A stretch of 64,000 nt of DNA from Sphingobacterium sp. CZ-2 (GCF_004526235.1 NZ_CP038159.1:2108001-2172000); one strand, 5' to 3'. Numbered from the stretch's first letter, positions 1 through 9,677 are shown. Notes: generated by a model not told the origin, from the sequence alone. Numbers and translations: made by a program.

Positions 1-1744
1 CCGTATCTTAGGACGTACGCCATTGAATGATGTGGTACATCCGGAGACAGAGGAAGTAATCGTAGCGGCAAACGAAGATATCACGGAAGAGATTGCGGAA
101 GCAATTGAAAACGCTGGTATCGAAGGTGTGGAGATTCGTTCGGTATTGACCTGTGAGTCTAAACGCGGAGTTTGTGCTTGTTGTTACGGACGTAACTTAG
201 CATCTGGTAAGCGTGTTCAATTGGGTGAGGCTGTCGGTGTAATCGCAGCACAATCCATTGGTGAGCCAGGTACGCAGTTAACACTTCGTACGTTCCACGT
301 CGGTGGTACGGCATCCAACATTGCGGCAGAGTCTTCGATCATCGCGAAATACGATGGTAAAATCGAATTCGAAAATGTTCGTACAGTGGAGAAAGAAGGC
401 GAAGATGGTCCATATCAAGTCGTATTAGGTCGTTCTGGTGAGATCAAAGTAGTAAATGACGAGAAAAAAGTTCTTTACCAACAGATCATCCCTTACGGTT
501 CGAACTTATTCGTTAAAGAAGGAGAGAAAGTTGAAAAAGGAGCTAAGTTAGTAGACTGGGATCCATATAATGCGGTAATTATCTCTGAATTTGCGGGTAA
601 GGTAGAATTTGATGCGATCATCGAAGGTATTACTTTCCGTGAAGAGTCTGATGAGCAGACTGGCCACAAAGAGAAAGTGATCATCGAAACGCGTGATAAG
701 ACGAAAAACCCTACCATTAAGGTATTGGATAATAAAGGCGAAATCATCCGTTCATATAACATTCCAGTAGGAGCTCACGTTTCTGTATCTGATGGTCAGA
801 AAGTGAAAGAAGGTGCGGTATTGGTTAAGATCCCTCGTTCTACAGGTAAGACCCGAGATATTACGGGTGGTCTTCCTCGTGTAACGGAGTTGTTCGAGGC
901 TCGTAATCCTTCAAACCCTGCGGTTGTAACTGAAATCGATGGTGTTGTATCATTAGGTGGTGTTAAACGTGGTAACCGGGAGATCTCTATCGAGTCTCGT
1001 GATGGTCAAGTGAAGAAGTACTTAGTACCTCTTTCGAAACACATCTTGGTACAGGATAATGACTTTATCAAAGCTGGTATGCCATTGTCAGACGGTCAGA
1101 TCTCTCCTTCAGATATCTTATCGATCAAAGGCCCTTCAGCAGTACAAGAATATATCGTAAATGGTATCCAAGAGGTTTACCGCCTTCAAGGGGTAAAAAT
1201 CAACGATAAACACTTCGAAACCATCGTTCACCAAATGATGCAGAAAGTGAATATCGAGGATCCAGGAGATACACGTTTCTTAGAAAAAGAAGCGGTGAAC
1301 AAATGGGATTTCATGGAAGAGAACGATTCATTATACGACAAGAAAGTTGTTGTTGATGCGGGCGATTCCAAAACATTACGTCCAGGACAGATCGTGGCTA
1401 TGCGTAAGCTTCGTGAGGAAAACTCCAGCTTGAAACGCCAAGACATGAAATTGGTAGAGGTTCGTGATGCTATCCCAGCGACTTCAAGTCCATTGTTGCA
1501 AGGTATTACCCGTGCTTCATTAGGTACGAAATCGTTCATCTCAGCAGCTTCCTTCCAGGAAACTACCAAAGTATTGAACGAAGCAGCAATCGCTGGTAAA
1601 CGTGATAACCTATTAGGATTGAAAGAAAACGTAATTGTTGGTCACTTGATCCCTTCAGGTACAGGTTTACGTCAGTACAGCAATATCATTGTTGGTTCTC
1701 GTGAAGAATACGATCAATTATTAGCTTCTAAAGAAGAAGATTAA
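1..1744 (+). CDS. rpoC: RNA polymerase subunit beta' (C-terminal part)
   Basis: This is the C-terminal ~580 residues of the beta' subunit of RNA polymerase; the 5' end lies left of the window and the frame is open from base 2. Visible are the second zinc-binding Cys cluster ([15 protein letters not shown], near residues 50-65 of the visible part) and the trigger-loop segment ([20 protein letters not shown]), which folds over the active site during nucleotide addition. After it come the jaw region and the conserved C-terminal domain ([20 protein letters not shown]). The gene ends with TAA and is followed by a strong hairpin terminator. Identification is certain; only the start is missing. Confidence 0.98.
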   Translation, partial: RILGRTPLNDVVHPETEEVIVAANEDITEEIAEAIENAGIEGVEIRSVLTCESKRGVCACCYGRNLASGKRVQLGEAVGVIAAQSIGEPGTQLTLRTFHVGGTASNIAAESSIIAKYDGKIEFENVRTVEKEGEDGPYQVVLGRSGEIKVVNDEKKVLYQQIIPYGSNLFVKEGEKVEKGAKLVDWDPYNAVIISEFAGKVEFDAIIEGITFREESDEQTGHKEKVIIETRDKTKNPTIKVLDNKGEIIRSYNIPVGAHVSVSDGQKVKEGAVLVKIPRSTGKTRDITGGLPRVTELFEARNPSNPAVVTEIDGVVSLGGVKRGNREISIESRDGQVKKYLVPLSKHILVQDNDFIKAGMPLSDGQISPSDILSIKGPSAVQEYIVNGIQEVYRLQGVKINDKHFETIVHQMMQKVNIEDPGDTRFLEKEAVNKWDFMEENDSLYDKKVVVDAGDSKTLRPGQIVAMRKLREENSSLKRQDMKLVEVRDAIPATSSPLLQGITRASLGTKSFISAASFQETTKVLNEAAIAGKRDNLLGLKENVIVGHLIPSGTGLRQYSNIIVGSREEYDQLLASKEED

Positions 1745-1795
1745 TCGTTGATAGGTAGCGATGTTGGTCTGAGGACTAACAGAGCAAACATATAC

Positions 1796-1836
1796 AAATG
1801 GTCTGGATTCGAAAGGATCCAGGCCATTTTGTTTTT
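1796..1836 (+). terminator. Rho-independent terminator after rpoC
   Basis: An inverted repeat (left arm ending GGTCTGGAT, right arm starting ATCCAGGCC, one G-T wobble) with an 8-nt loop is followed by a T-rich tract. It lies about 50 bases after the rpoC stop and fits the end of the rpoB-rpoC transcript. Confidence 0.85.
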
Positions 1837-1903
1837 ACAAAAAATAGAAATTTGGATAAAATTCCAACTAATTGTTACATAATTTGTTTATTTGCTTTAA
1901 GCT

Positions 1904-2581
1904 ATGTTTGAAATGGACCTGAATATCATCATCAATCAATTTGTATGGGAATGGAACGACTTGCTGAAAGCATGTCTTTCCCTTGTTGCCGGCTTTGTGC
2001 TAGGTTTTGAACGGGAATGGAAAGACAAATCCGCCGGTTTTAAGACCATTTCTATCATCTGTTTGGGGAGTACGCTATTTTCTTTGTTATCCTATAAATT
2101 GGGGGCAGGGGATTCCGAAGATGCTACCAGAATAGCCTCTTACGTGGTTTCTGGGATTGGTTTCTTGGGCGCAGGTGTAATCTTCAAGGATGGTGTTAAT
2201 GTGAATGGATTGACCACAGCAAGTATCATTTGGATGTCGGCAGCTATTGGAATGGCAATTGGCTTTGGGGTATTCCTTACAGCTGCAATCTTCCTGTTCG
2301 CTTGTTTTATTATTATTGGTTCCGGAAAATTCATCAATAAACATATCATTAAGAGTGTGGGAAGGCAGGTAACCATTACCCTAGACCGTGAAGACCTGGA
2401 TGCGAAAGATGAACTCATCAAGGAACTTAAGCCCTTAACCAAACAGCTCAAGGTGAAAAAAGTCACCATGACCGAGGATGAACTTACTGTAATTTTGGAC
2501 GTTTTGATCAACAAGGAAAATATCCGAAAATTCGAAAGGACCATTTTGGCTAATAGAAAGCTCATTGAGATCAGTATATAA
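1904..2581 (+). CDS. MgtC/SapB family inner-membrane protein
   Basis: A 225-residue membrane protein with about five hydrophobic segments in residues 20-142, then a ~75-residue soluble C-terminal domain of the ACT-like type seen in longer MgtC homologues. The family signature is present as GFVLGFEREWKDKSAGFKT (about residues 30-48), matching the GxxxGxERE...AGxRT pattern. MgtC proteins are linked to growth in low magnesium and to modulation of F-type ATPase in some pathogens; in environmental Bacteroidota the role is not established. It follows rpoC after a terminator, so it is probably a separate unit. A second ATG three codons downstream is an alternative start. Confidence 0.85.
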   Translation: MFEMDLNIIINQFVWEWNDLLKACLSLVAGFVLGFEREWKDKSAGFKTISIICLGSTLFSLLSYKLGAGDSEDATRIASYVVSGIGFLGAGVIFKDGVNVNGLTTASIIWMSAAIGMAIGFGVFLTAAIFLFACFIIIGSGKFINKHIIKSVGRQVTITLDREDLDAKDELIKELKPLTKQLKVKKVTMTEDELTVILDVLINKENIRKFERTILANRKLIEISI

Positions 2582-2605
2582 GCTAAAATCGGGTGTAGCT
2601 TATTT
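2577..2605. terminator. Possible bidirectional terminator hairpin
   Basis: A 7-bp perfect inverted repeat (TAAGCTA / TAGCTTA, ~10-nt loop) lies between the convergent ends of the MgtC-like gene and eda. The stem is short and the T tract weak. Confidence 0.3.
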
Positions 2606-2622
2606 GCGGGGTTGATGCTCAG

Positions 2623-3270
2623 CTATTTTTTGACCCAACTTAAAAGGTTTCCACAATTTTGACTGATTGCCTGATAATCAAATCCTGTTTGGTTTTTCAC
2701 AAATAATTTTGAACCCAATCCAACTGCCGATACGCCGGCTTCAAACCAGTTCTGGATATTGCTCTGCGTGACATCCACACCTCCAGTAGGCATAAACTTA
2801 ACAGTAGGGAACAAAGGTTCGATGCTTTTTAGAAAGCCTGTACCTAAGGTTTCTCCAGGAAACAATTTGATGAATCCACATCCTGCATGCATGGCCGCTG
2901 CGATCTCAGATGGTGTCATACAACCAGGAATCCATAGCATACTTTTTTCTTTAGCCAGTTTAGCTAGCTCCTGCGTGAAAATAGGACTCACGAGAAATTC
3001 TGTTCCCAATTTGATGAATTCTTCAGCGGCTTCGGTATCCAGAATGGTTCCGATGCCTAATTTTAGATCAGGGAAATGTACCGTTTTATAAGCCATTAAA
3101 GCCTTGAAATTCTCAACAGCAGCAGCTCCTCGGTTTACAAATTCAAAAACTCGAATTCCACCTTCATAGCAGGCCTTTAAAACATCTATACAGATATCTA
3201 CATCATCATGGTAAAAAACCGGGATGACCGGATAAGCTGCTATGGTATCTAAGATTTGATTTTTCATCAT
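2623..3270 (-). CDS. eda: KDPG / 4-hydroxy-2-oxoglutarate aldolase
   Basis: Class I aldolase that splits 2-keto-3-deoxy-6-phosphogluconate into pyruvate and glyceraldehyde-3-phosphate, the last step of the hexuronate branch. The 215-residue protein has the Schiff-base lysine in GFIKLFPGE (Lys about 135), the Glu/Arg pair of the active site in FEFVNRG (Glu 43, Arg 47) and the phosphate-binding MPTGGV loop. The start chosen is the first of two ATGs (MMKNQ), one base after the kdgK stop; a longer reading would extend far into kdgK without family support. It is co-transcribed with kdgK, which makes its substrate. Confidence 0.93.
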   Translation of the reverse strand: MMKNQILDTIAAYPVIPVFYHDDVDICIDVLKACYEGGIRVFEFVNRGAAAVENFKALMAYKTVHFPDLKLGIGTILDTEAAEEFIKLGTEFLVSPIFTQELAKLAKEKSMLWIPGCMTPSEIAAAMHAGCGFIKLFPGETLGTGFLKSIEPLFPTVKFMPTGGVDVTQSNIQNWFEAGVSAVGLGSKLFVKNQTGFDYQAISQNCGNLLSWVKK

Positions 3271-3271
3271 G

Positions 3272-4261
3272 TTAAAATTTACCGTTTCCAAAATCACCTT
3301 CCACAAATAATTTCTGATAACCAGCGCCTGTGGCAGTATCAACGACTTTCTGGGCATCCCATTGATGGGAAAGCGCATGTATCAATCCCGCCATAAATGC
3401 ATCCCCACTTCCTATTCGGTCTATCACCTCTTCGGTTTCATAAACCTCGGAGATCACATTCTCCGTTTCGGTATGTAAAGTGCCATAAAAGAGGTTATGC
3501 GAGGGCCGATCCATAAACCTAAAAGTATTTGCGATAACTTTGACCCTTGGAAATAAGCTTCGAATCTCTTGGGCATTCTGCTTAGCAAATTCGAAATAGG
3601 TTTCCTTACTACTGTTTCTATTTAGCTGTTCATCAATAGCAGTTCCTAGCATTTTATTGGATGCCCAGATGTTGCCCATGATGACATCACAATATTTGAC
3701 CAAATCTGGCATAACCGATATTGGGGCTTTACCATATTGCCAGAGCTTACTCCGGTAATTGAGATCCACCGAAATCTGAATCCCTTTCTCGGAAGCCTTC
3801 CTTAGGAGAACTTCCATCAGGTCTGCCATATCCTGATTCAAAGCAGGTGTTAATGCCGACCAATGCAACCAAATAACATCCTCCAATAAACTGTCGAAAG
3901 GGAAATCTTCCTTGCTCAATTGGCTAAAACTGGAATATTTACGGTCGTAAATCACCTCTCCCGAACTCAATCCATTTGCTGAAAGTAAGATATAGCTTCC
4001 CAATCGATCCCCAGACCAAATGATCTTATGAGTGTCAACAGCTAACCCATTCAATTTCTGAACGATTTCTTGGCTCAAGCTGTTTTGTGGGAAAGCACTT
4101 ACATATTCCACTTTATTTCCCATTTGGGCCAGTGAGGCTGCTACATTGGCTTCAGCTCCACCAGGGTAAATACGCAAGAGATTGTTGGGGCTCTCAAAAA
4201 AATGACTGCCGAGACTTTGTTGACGAATCAGGATTTCTCCGAAGGATAGTATTGTGTTCAT
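3272..4261 (-). CDS. kdgK: 2-dehydro-3-deoxygluconokinase
   Basis: PfkB-family sugar kinase of 329 residues that phosphorylates 2-keto-3-deoxygluconate with ATP to give KDPG. The N-terminal ribokinase signature (GGAEANVAASLAQMG, about residues 34-48) and the C-terminal PfkB signature with the catalytic aspartate (DRIGSGDAFMAG, about 280-291) are both visible. It sits one base upstream of eda, so the two encode consecutive steps, and it diverges from the mannonate oxidoreductase gene across a 77-bp gap. PfkB members are hard to tell apart by sequence alone; the KDG assignment rests mainly on the eda and uxuA context. Confidence 0.88.
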   Translation of the reverse strand: MNTILSFGEILIRQQSLGSHFFESPNNLLRIYPGGAEANVAASLAQMGNKVEYVSAFPQNSLSQEIVQKLNGLAVDTHKIIWSGDRLGSYILLSANGLSSGEVIYDRKYSSFSQLSKEDFPFDSLLEDVIWLHWSALTPALNQDMADLMEVLLRKASEKGIQISVDLNYRSKLWQYGKAPISVMPDLVKYCDVIMGNIWASNKMLGTAIDEQLNRNSSKETYFEFAKQNAQEIRSLFPRVKVIANTFRFMDRPSHNLFYGTLHTETENVISEVYETEEVIDRIGSGDAFMAGLIHALSHQWDAQKVVDTATGAGYQKLFVEGDFGNGKF

Positions 4262-4317
4262 TGGTTGAATTGGATAGCAAGTTAATTCTTTTTCTTGAGG
4301 ATTTTCACTATTATTGG

Positions 4318-4332
4318 GTTAAAATCTAACCA
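4318..4332. promoter_or_regulatory. Possible operator in the kdgK/uxuB divergent gap
   Basis: A small inverted repeat, GGTTA-AAATC-TAACC, lies a few bases before the plus-strand ATG in the 77-bp gap between the two divergent hexuronate units. It is the only clear dyad there and could bind a shared regulator, but at 5 bp per arm it may be chance. Confidence 0.25.
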
Positions 4333-4338
4333 CATACT

Positions 4339-5160
4339 ATGGGAATCCTAGAGAAGTTCTCTTTAAGAAACAAGAAAATTATTATTACAGGCGGTACAGG
4401 CATTTTAGGGAAGGCCTTTGTACATGCATTAGCAGAAGCTGGCGCATCAATTTGTATCCTCGGTAGAAGCCAAGAAAAAATTGATGAACGAATTAAGGAG
4501 GCGCAGGCCCTAGGTGCAGAAGCCATTGGAATTATTGCTGATGTGATGGATGAGCAGGCTGTTCAAGCTGCGAAATCAGAAATCCTAGCGCAATGGGGTA
4601 CCATTGATGGCTTGATCAATGCGGTTGGGGGTAATATCCCGGGTGCAACAATTGGCGACCAACAATCTATTTTTGATAATAAAATCCAAGACACCATTAA
4701 GGCCATCGAATTGAATCTTTACGGAACGATTATTCCAAGCATGGTGTTCGGTGAGATCATTGCTTCCAAGGGAAAAGGTTCCATCATTAATATATCTTCG
4801 CTAGCCGCGAGCAGACCCTTAACCAGGGTGCTGGGCTATACGGTTGCGAAGCATGGAATAGATGGATTTACCAAATGGATGGCTACGGAACTTGCCCTTC
4901 GTTATGGCGATCAGGTGCGTGTCAATGCGATCGCTCCGGGCGTATTCTTAACAGAGCAGAACCGGAACCTATTGACCAACCCAGATGGTAGCTATACCGA
5001 TCGGGCACAGAAGTTTATTAATGGAACACCTTATAGACGATTGGGAGATCCTTCTGAGCTGGAAGGAACTTTGGTTTACCTATTGAGCGATGCTTCGGCC
5101 TTTGTAACGGGCGAAACAATATTTGTAGATGGTGGTTTTGATGCTTGGTGTGGCGTATAA
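4339..5160 (+). CDS. uxuB: SDR-type D-mannonate oxidoreductase
   Basis: A 273-residue short-chain dehydrogenase. It has the NAD(P)-binding TGGTGILG loop (residues 17-24), an NAVGG segment near residue 95, the catalytic Ser in NISSLAA and the YTVAK catalytic Tyr/Lys pair near residue 175. SDR sequence alone does not give the substrate. It starts a plus-strand pair with uxuA (6-bp gap) and diverges from kdgK-eda, which points to interconversion of D-fructuronate and D-mannonate, the step before UxuA. This family is unrelated to the long-chain UxuB of E. coli but does the same job in several Bacillota and Bacteroidota. A general sugar-acid dehydrogenase is the alternative. Confidence 0.8.
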   Translation: MGILEKFSLRNKKIIITGGTGILGKAFVHALAEAGASICILGRSQEKIDERIKEAQALGAEAIGIIADVMDEQAVQAAKSEILAQWGTIDGLINAVGGNIPGATIGDQQSIFDNKIQDTIKAIELNLYGTIIPSMVFGEIIASKGKGSIINISSLAASRPLTRVLGYTVAKHGIDGFTKWMATELALRYGDQVRVNAIAPGVFLTEQNRNLLTNPDGSYTDRAQKFINGTPYRRLGDPSELEGTLVYLLSDASAFVTGETIFVDGGFDAWCGV

Positions 5161-5166
5161 AAAAAG

Positions 5167-6339
5167 ATGAACAAGAAATTTTTAGAACAAACCTGGAGAT
5201 GGTATGGTCCCAATGACCCCGTTTCCTTGAACGATGTAAAACAAGCTGGTGCAACGGGTATTGTAACAGCACTACATCATATCCCACATGGCGATGTTTG
5301 GCCGGTGGAAGATATTTTAACGCGTAAAAAACTGATTGAGGATGCTGGCTTGAGATGGTCGGTCGTGGAATCTGTTCCCGTACATGAGGCGATCAAGACC
5401 AATGCTGAGGATGCCGGTATTTATCTGGAGAACTATAGGCAATCCTTAAAGAACTTGGCTGATTGTGGCATTTATACCGTTTGCTATAATTTCATGCCGG
5501 TATTGGATTGGACTAGAACTCAATTGGACTTGGAAATGCAGGATGGATCCAAAGCTTTGTATTTTGATTGGATCGATCTGGCTATTTTTGATATCCATAT
5601 CCTGAAAAGGGAAGGGGCATTGGATGATTATTCTCAGGAGATACAGGAACAAGCAGCAGATCGGTTGGGGGAGATGAGTAAAGAGGATTTGCTAAACCTT
5701 CAGCATAATGTGTTGATGGGGATTCCTGGTGAAGGGGATATTTCCCTGGAGTCCTTGAGCAATAGTATCGAGACCTATGCGAGTATTGGCAGGGATGGAT
5801 TGAGAAAGAATCTATTGTTGTTTTTGGAGGGGATAGAGGAGGTTTGTGAAGCAAATGGTATTAAGATGACCATTCATCCGGATGATCCGCCATATGGTAT
5901 TTTAGGGCTTCCTAGGGTGGTGAGTAACGAGGAAGATCTGTTGTATTTGATCAATGGTCAGGAAAAGGAATTTAATGGGATTTGTTTTTGTACAGGTTCT
6001 TTAGGTGCAGGACCGGCGAATGATCTTCCGAAGATCTTTGACCAGGTTAAGCATCGGGTGAATTTTGTGCATTTGAGGAATGTGAAGAAGGATGCATTGG
6101 GAAGTTTTTATGAGGCAGATCATTTGGATGGGGATGTGGATATGTATTTGATCATGAAGGCGCTGGTGGAAGAGAATCAGAAGCGGGAAATGGCCTTGCC
6201 TTTTCGTCCGGATCATGGCCATCAGATGTTGGATGATTTGGAAAAGGTGACTAATCCGGGGTATTCGGCGATTGGTAGGTTGAGAGGTCTTGCGGAATTA
6301 AGGGGATTGGAATTGGGGGTGATAAGGTCGGAAGGGTAA
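5167..6339 (+). CDS. uxuA: Mannonate dehydratase
   Basis: Metal-dependent dehydratase that converts D-mannonate to 2-keto-3-deoxygluconate, the substrate of KdgK. At 390 residues it has the usual UxuA length. Visible family landmarks are the N-terminal RWYGPNDPV, the HPDDPPYGILGLPR block, the CFCTGSLGAGPAND metal-ligand Cys region, FVHLRN and the C-terminal DHGHQM His pair. The ATG at 5167 follows an AAAAAG stretch just after the uxuB stop. Downstream lies the tandem repeat block, so the end of this transcript carries repeats. Confidence 0.94.
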   Translation: MNKKFLEQTWRWYGPNDPVSLNDVKQAGATGIVTALHHIPHGDVWPVEDILTRKKLIEDAGLRWSVVESVPVHEAIKTNAEDAGIYLENYRQSLKNLADCGIYTVCYNFMPVLDWTRTQLDLEMQDGSKALYFDWIDLAIFDIHILKREGALDDYSQEIQEQAADRLGEMSKEDLLNLQHNVLMGIPGEGDISLESLSNSIETYASIGRDGLRKNLLLFLEGIEEVCEANGIKMTIHPDDPPYGILGLPRVVSNEEDLLYLINGQEKEFNGICFCTGSLGAGPANDLPKIFDQVKHRVNFVHLRNVKKDALGSFYEADHLDGDVDMYLIMKALVEENQKREMALPFRPDHGHQMLDDLEKVTNPGYSAIGRLRGLAELRGLELGVIRSEG

Positions 6340-6351
6340 TATTATAATTCC

Positions 6352-6543
6352 CGTCATTGCGAGGAGGTACGACGAAGCAATCTTTAAACTATTCGAAAGA
6401 TTGCTTCGTTCCTCGCAATGACGGGTCGATTGCTTCTTTCCTCGCAATGACGGGTGGATTGCTTCGTTCCTCGCAATGACGGGTGGATTGCTTCGTTCCT
6501 CGCAATGACGGATAAAGATTGCTTCTTTCCTCGCAATGACGAG
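6352..6543. repeat. Array of REP-like repeats (six copies)
   Basis: One plus-oriented unit (beginning CGTCATTGCGAGGAGG) is followed, after a short spacer, by five inverted units (GATTGCTTC...CGCAATGACG) with about 29-bp spacing, nearly filling the gap between the convergent ends of uxuA and the sialidase gene. The first two units form a long hairpin. The same element recurs near 17.3, 23.9 and 57.5 kb. Confidence 0.9.
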
Positions 6544-6548
6544 CCCCC

Positions 6549-7706
6549 TTACTTCAATTTCTCCGTTAAGAAAACAATCTCTTTATAATTATCCTTTTCA
6601 TACACAATACCCATCAATTTCGGTTTGATCAACACAATATCCGAATACGCAGAATACGATCCTTTATACCCGGCCGGGCTTTTCGCAATCACCTTATTAA
6701 AATACCAGGTTTTTCCCTTATCCTTCGACAACCTCAATGTCAAATTATCCCTGTTATTCTGATCCGCAGCATTAATATGCGCCAAGATAAAACCCTTACC
6801 CTTCTTCCAAGAAAGCACAGCTCCCTGGTTGATCGGATCCGGAAGATTCGGATCTGGTGCTGAAGAAACCCAAGATTCACCCCCATCATGAGAAATAGAA
6901 ATAATCCGTTGCTTCGGTTGGATCTGTTGATTTCTCGAACTCATATACACCTCATTATCCCCGATCTGTGCTGCCAAAGACTCATTAGATCCCTTAAAAG
7001 GCACATTATCACTCAACTGAAAAGTCTTTCCGTGATCATCGGAATAAAATGCATGTGCATTCCAATCCTTTCCGGCAGGGGCAGGGTCGCCGGCACTATG
7101 GTTTGCCGCCACATAGATTCTTCCTTTCTTCGGTCCGGAAACAAATTGAAAAGCATGGCCAGGCGTATTCGCATATGTTCTCCAATCTTCTGAAAAATTA
7201 TAAGAAGGGTTCAACTGCGGTTGCTTCGGACGATGGGTCTGCGTAGTAATATTTACCGGTTCCGACCAGGTCTTCGCACCATCCACCGAAGTAATGTACC
7301 ATACCTCACGAAGCCCTTTTCCTTTTCTCACCTCGCCCTCATGGTTATTACCCGTATTATAGAACAAAAATATTCTTCCTTTAGGATATTGCGGATCCGT
7401 CAAGTCCACCACTGGTGCCATATTACCCGCCTGCAACTTATCATAATCAGCAGCAATCGCCAATTTTCCCCAAGTTTTCCCATTGTCCTCACTGATCTTA
7501 TACACAATATCCACATTCCCATAATCTCCAGCATGGTCAACCCGTCCTTCCGCAAAGGCAATCAGGTCACCGTTTTTGTTTTTGATCAAAGCCGGGATGC
7601 GGTAACTGGCATAGCCATCTTCTCCAGAACGGAAAACAACGGTTTCCTGGGCCTGTGTGCCCGAAATTAAGCAAGCAGTAAGTAAGGATAAAAGTAATTT
7701 TTTCAT
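6549..7706 (-). CDS. Exo-alpha-sialidase (GH33)
   Basis: A secreted sialidase of 385 residues that releases terminal sialic acid from glycans. It has a signal peptide (MKKLLLSLLTACLISGTQAQ), the YRIP motif carrying an arginine of the carboxylate-binding triad (residues 35-38) and five Asp-box repeats of the S-x-D-x-G-x-[ST]-W type near residues 72, 140, 222, 272 and 327, marking the six-bladed propeller. The C-terminal GSYSAYSD block supplies the catalytic tyrosine region. It is the last gene of the sialic-acid operon, 19 bp after the hexosaminidase gene, with no extra carbohydrate-binding module. The product is probably periplasmic or released. Confidence 0.93.
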   Translation of the reverse strand: MKKLLLSLLTACLISGTQAQETVVFRSGEDGYASYRIPALIKNKNGDLIAFAEGRVDHAGDYGNVDIVYKISEDNGKTWGKLAIAADYDKLQAGNMAPVVDLTDPQYPKGRIFLFYNTGNNHEGEVRKGKGLREVWYITSVDGAKTWSEPVNITTQTHRPKQPQLNPSYNFSEDWRTYANTPGHAFQFVSGPKKGRIYVAANHSAGDPAPAGKDWNAHAFYSDDHGKTFQLSDNVPFKGSNESLAAQIGDNEVYMSSRNQQIQPKQRIISISHDGGESWVSSAPDPNLPDPINQGAVLSWKKGKGFILAHINAADQNNRDNLTLRLSKDKGKTWYFNKVIAKSPAGYKGSYSAYSDIVLIKPKLMGIVYEKDNYKEIVFLTEKLK

Positions 7707-7725
7707 ATATGATGTTTTTGTTGAT

Positions 7726-9669
7726 TTACGGTATCGGTGTAAAGGTATACATCCATTTCACTGGATTCTGCCAATCTTTTCCTGCAAATTTACCCACAGG
7801 AACCTTGATCAGCACCTCATTCCAGCCTTTTTTTAATTTTATTTTTGTTGGCATCCGGAAAGAATACCCTTCATCGATTAAAGGAACTTCCAAGCTACCC
7901 TTTCGGCCTGGAAAACGCCAAGAAGGAGCAGGGATAGCCGAGCCATTTACAAAAACCTGGCTCGAAAGGTCATCCCAAGTCCCATCCTTGGGTGTATCGC
8001 TCGCATAAGATCGGGAAAGGTTTCCAAATCCGATCCAAAAGGAACGAACTTCCTCCTGGTCACTCCATATTTTTGTTCTTGCATACCAGGTGCTATTCGG
8101 TTTTGGATCATCAAGCGCGCCTATGACAACATCGGCCCACCAGTGTCTTAAGATCACCGTGGCACCAACCTGTGTTTTGGCCACATTCAAATGATCCGAA
8201 AAAGGAGCTTGCTCAATGTCAAAACGCTTTTGAAGATCGCCTCCATTGTCAAAAGGACCAATCAGTTCCCATTTTAGTTTCGTCTGCTGCACATAGGGAA
8301 AAGGCATGCCTTCAAAAAATCGTTCTTTATGCTGCAATAATCTCGTTTCAAATTCCGAAAATGCCTCGAACGAAGCTGTTCCTTCCTGCGGTAAATTGGC
8401 TTTCCATTCCGCTTCTCCATTGCCGCGCCAAGCCCGTTCTGCAAAGGTTAGCAAACCTGGGTAAATGGCACTTTGTAGGAACATATCTTCCGGATGGGCT
8501 ACCGCGCGATCAGGCCATGAACATAATATAGCACCTTTCAACTGTTCACTTTCCTGCTTTTGCTCGGCAAACTGCCGGAAGAAAAGGGTGGTTACAGTTT
8601 CCAAGGGGTCCATATGGTTAATGTAGAGGTGTTTGGAATCGATGAATTCAAACTGACTAGCCTTATCGATGGCTTTAGGACCACCCATCCATAACTGCCG
8701 AACGGTACTCGCTTCCAAGTTACTTCCAGGATCCCAACCATAGGTTTTGAAACCCAGTTCCTCCACAAATCGCGTGATTTCAGGCATGAAATTCTTATTG
8801 CTGATTTTAACTTCATCGCCCCCAATATGCAGATGGGTCAAGGAAGGATAGGTTTCCTTAAACTCCTTTAATAGGGATTTGATATAGTACATCCCCGAAT
8901 CCGACTGCATATTATGCCCAAAGTACCTTTCGAAGGCAGCACTATGGCCGGGCATATCGATTTCGGGCAAGAAAAGAATATGCCTTTTTTTACAATAATC
9001 GATCAGTTCCTTAAATTCCTTTTCGGTATAATACTTTCCAGGCCAACGGGTCATATTTTTGCTGGCCGTTAAGCCCGGATATTTTTTGCTCTCCAATCGC
9101 CAAGCGATGTCCTCCGTGAAATGAAAATGCAGCACATTCAATTTATACTTCGCCATCACATCGATCTGCTCCTTGAGCATAGCCATGGGCTGATAATTTC
9201 GGCCTACATCCAGTAAAAATCCCCGAAAGGAAAAAGCGGGAATATCCCTTATTTTAACAAAAGGAAGCCTTTTGTTCTCCAGTAACAATTGCTCCAATGT
9301 TTTGAGGGCATAGAATAAGCCAGTCTCGTGCTCAGCTCCAATCGTAATCCCCTTCGCATTGATCTCTAAATTATAACCTTCGTTTCCTAATCCGGTCTTG
9401 GTCAATAATTGTAAAGTAAAAAGAGGCTTTATTTTCCCTTCTTCAAAATCCTTTATATTATTCTGTTCAAAAAACTGTTTAACAAGGCCCATCTCATTCT
9501 TGAAAAAAAGATAATTAGGGATAAAAATCCCTTTATCCAAATTCAGTGTACCTTTCTTCCAGCTCAGCTCTTGAGGAAGGGGGATGAGTGCCTGTTGGGC
9601 AAATAGGCTCGTAGGAATACGCAGCAACAGGATCAATAAAAGAAAATAAGTAAATTTTAGTTTCATCAT
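7726..9669 (-). CDS. Beta-N-acetylhexosaminidase (GH20)
   Basis: A secreted family 20 hexosaminidase of 647 residues that removes terminal GlcNAc/GalNAc. After a signal peptide (cleavage near residue 24, ...TSLFAQ) come the GH20b-like N-terminal domain and the TIM barrel with the substrate-assisted Asp-Glu pair in HIGGDEV (about residues 281-287). The start of the barrel shows the usual GFLLDVGRNYQP and NVLHFHFTED blocks. The last ~160 residues form a beta-sandwich-like extension with motifs such as SFWIGFGNLS. It lies 8 bp after the epimerase gene. In context it would trim N-acetylhexosamines exposed by desialylation. The start could be either of two adjacent ATGs. Confidence 0.92.
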   Translation of the reverse strand: MMKLKFTYFLLLILLLRIPTSLFAQQALIPLPQELSWKKGTLNLDKGIFIPNYLFFKNEMGLVKQFFEQNNIKDFEEGKIKPLFTLQLLTKTGLGNEGYNLEINAKGITIGAEHETGLFYALKTLEQLLLENKRLPFVKIRDIPAFSFRGFLLDVGRNYQPMAMLKEQIDVMAKYKLNVLHFHFTEDIAWRLESKKYPGLTASKNMTRWPGKYYTEKEFKELIDYCKKRHILFLPEIDMPGHSAAFERYFGHNMQSDSGMYYIKSLLKEFKETYPSLTHLHIGGDEVKISNKNFMPEITRFVEELGFKTYGWDPGSNLEASTVRQLWMGGPKAIDKASQFEFIDSKHLYINHMDPLETVTTLFFRQFAEQKQESEQLKGAILCSWPDRAVAHPEDMFLQSAIYPGLLTFAERAWRGNGEAEWKANLPQEGTASFEAFSEFETRLLQHKERFFEGMPFPYVQQTKLKWELIGPFDNGGDLQKRFDIEQAPFSDHLNVAKTQVGATVILRHWWADVVIGALDDPKPNSTWYARTKIWSDQEEVRSFWIGFGNLSRSYASDTPKDGTWDDLSSQVFVNGSAIPAPSWRFPGRKGSLEVPLIDEGYSFRMPTKIKLKKGWNEVLIKVPVGKFAGKDWQNPVKWMYTFTPIP

Positions 9670-9677
9670 TCCAACGA

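Noticed and set aside
1228..1569. 113-codon open frame opposite rpoC
   Set aside because: Antisense to conserved rpoC sequence without independent support.
6352..6543. Regular repeats with even spacing, CRISPR-like at first sight
   Set aside because: Spacers are only a few bases and not unique, units are palindromic copies of a dispersed family, and there are no cas genes.
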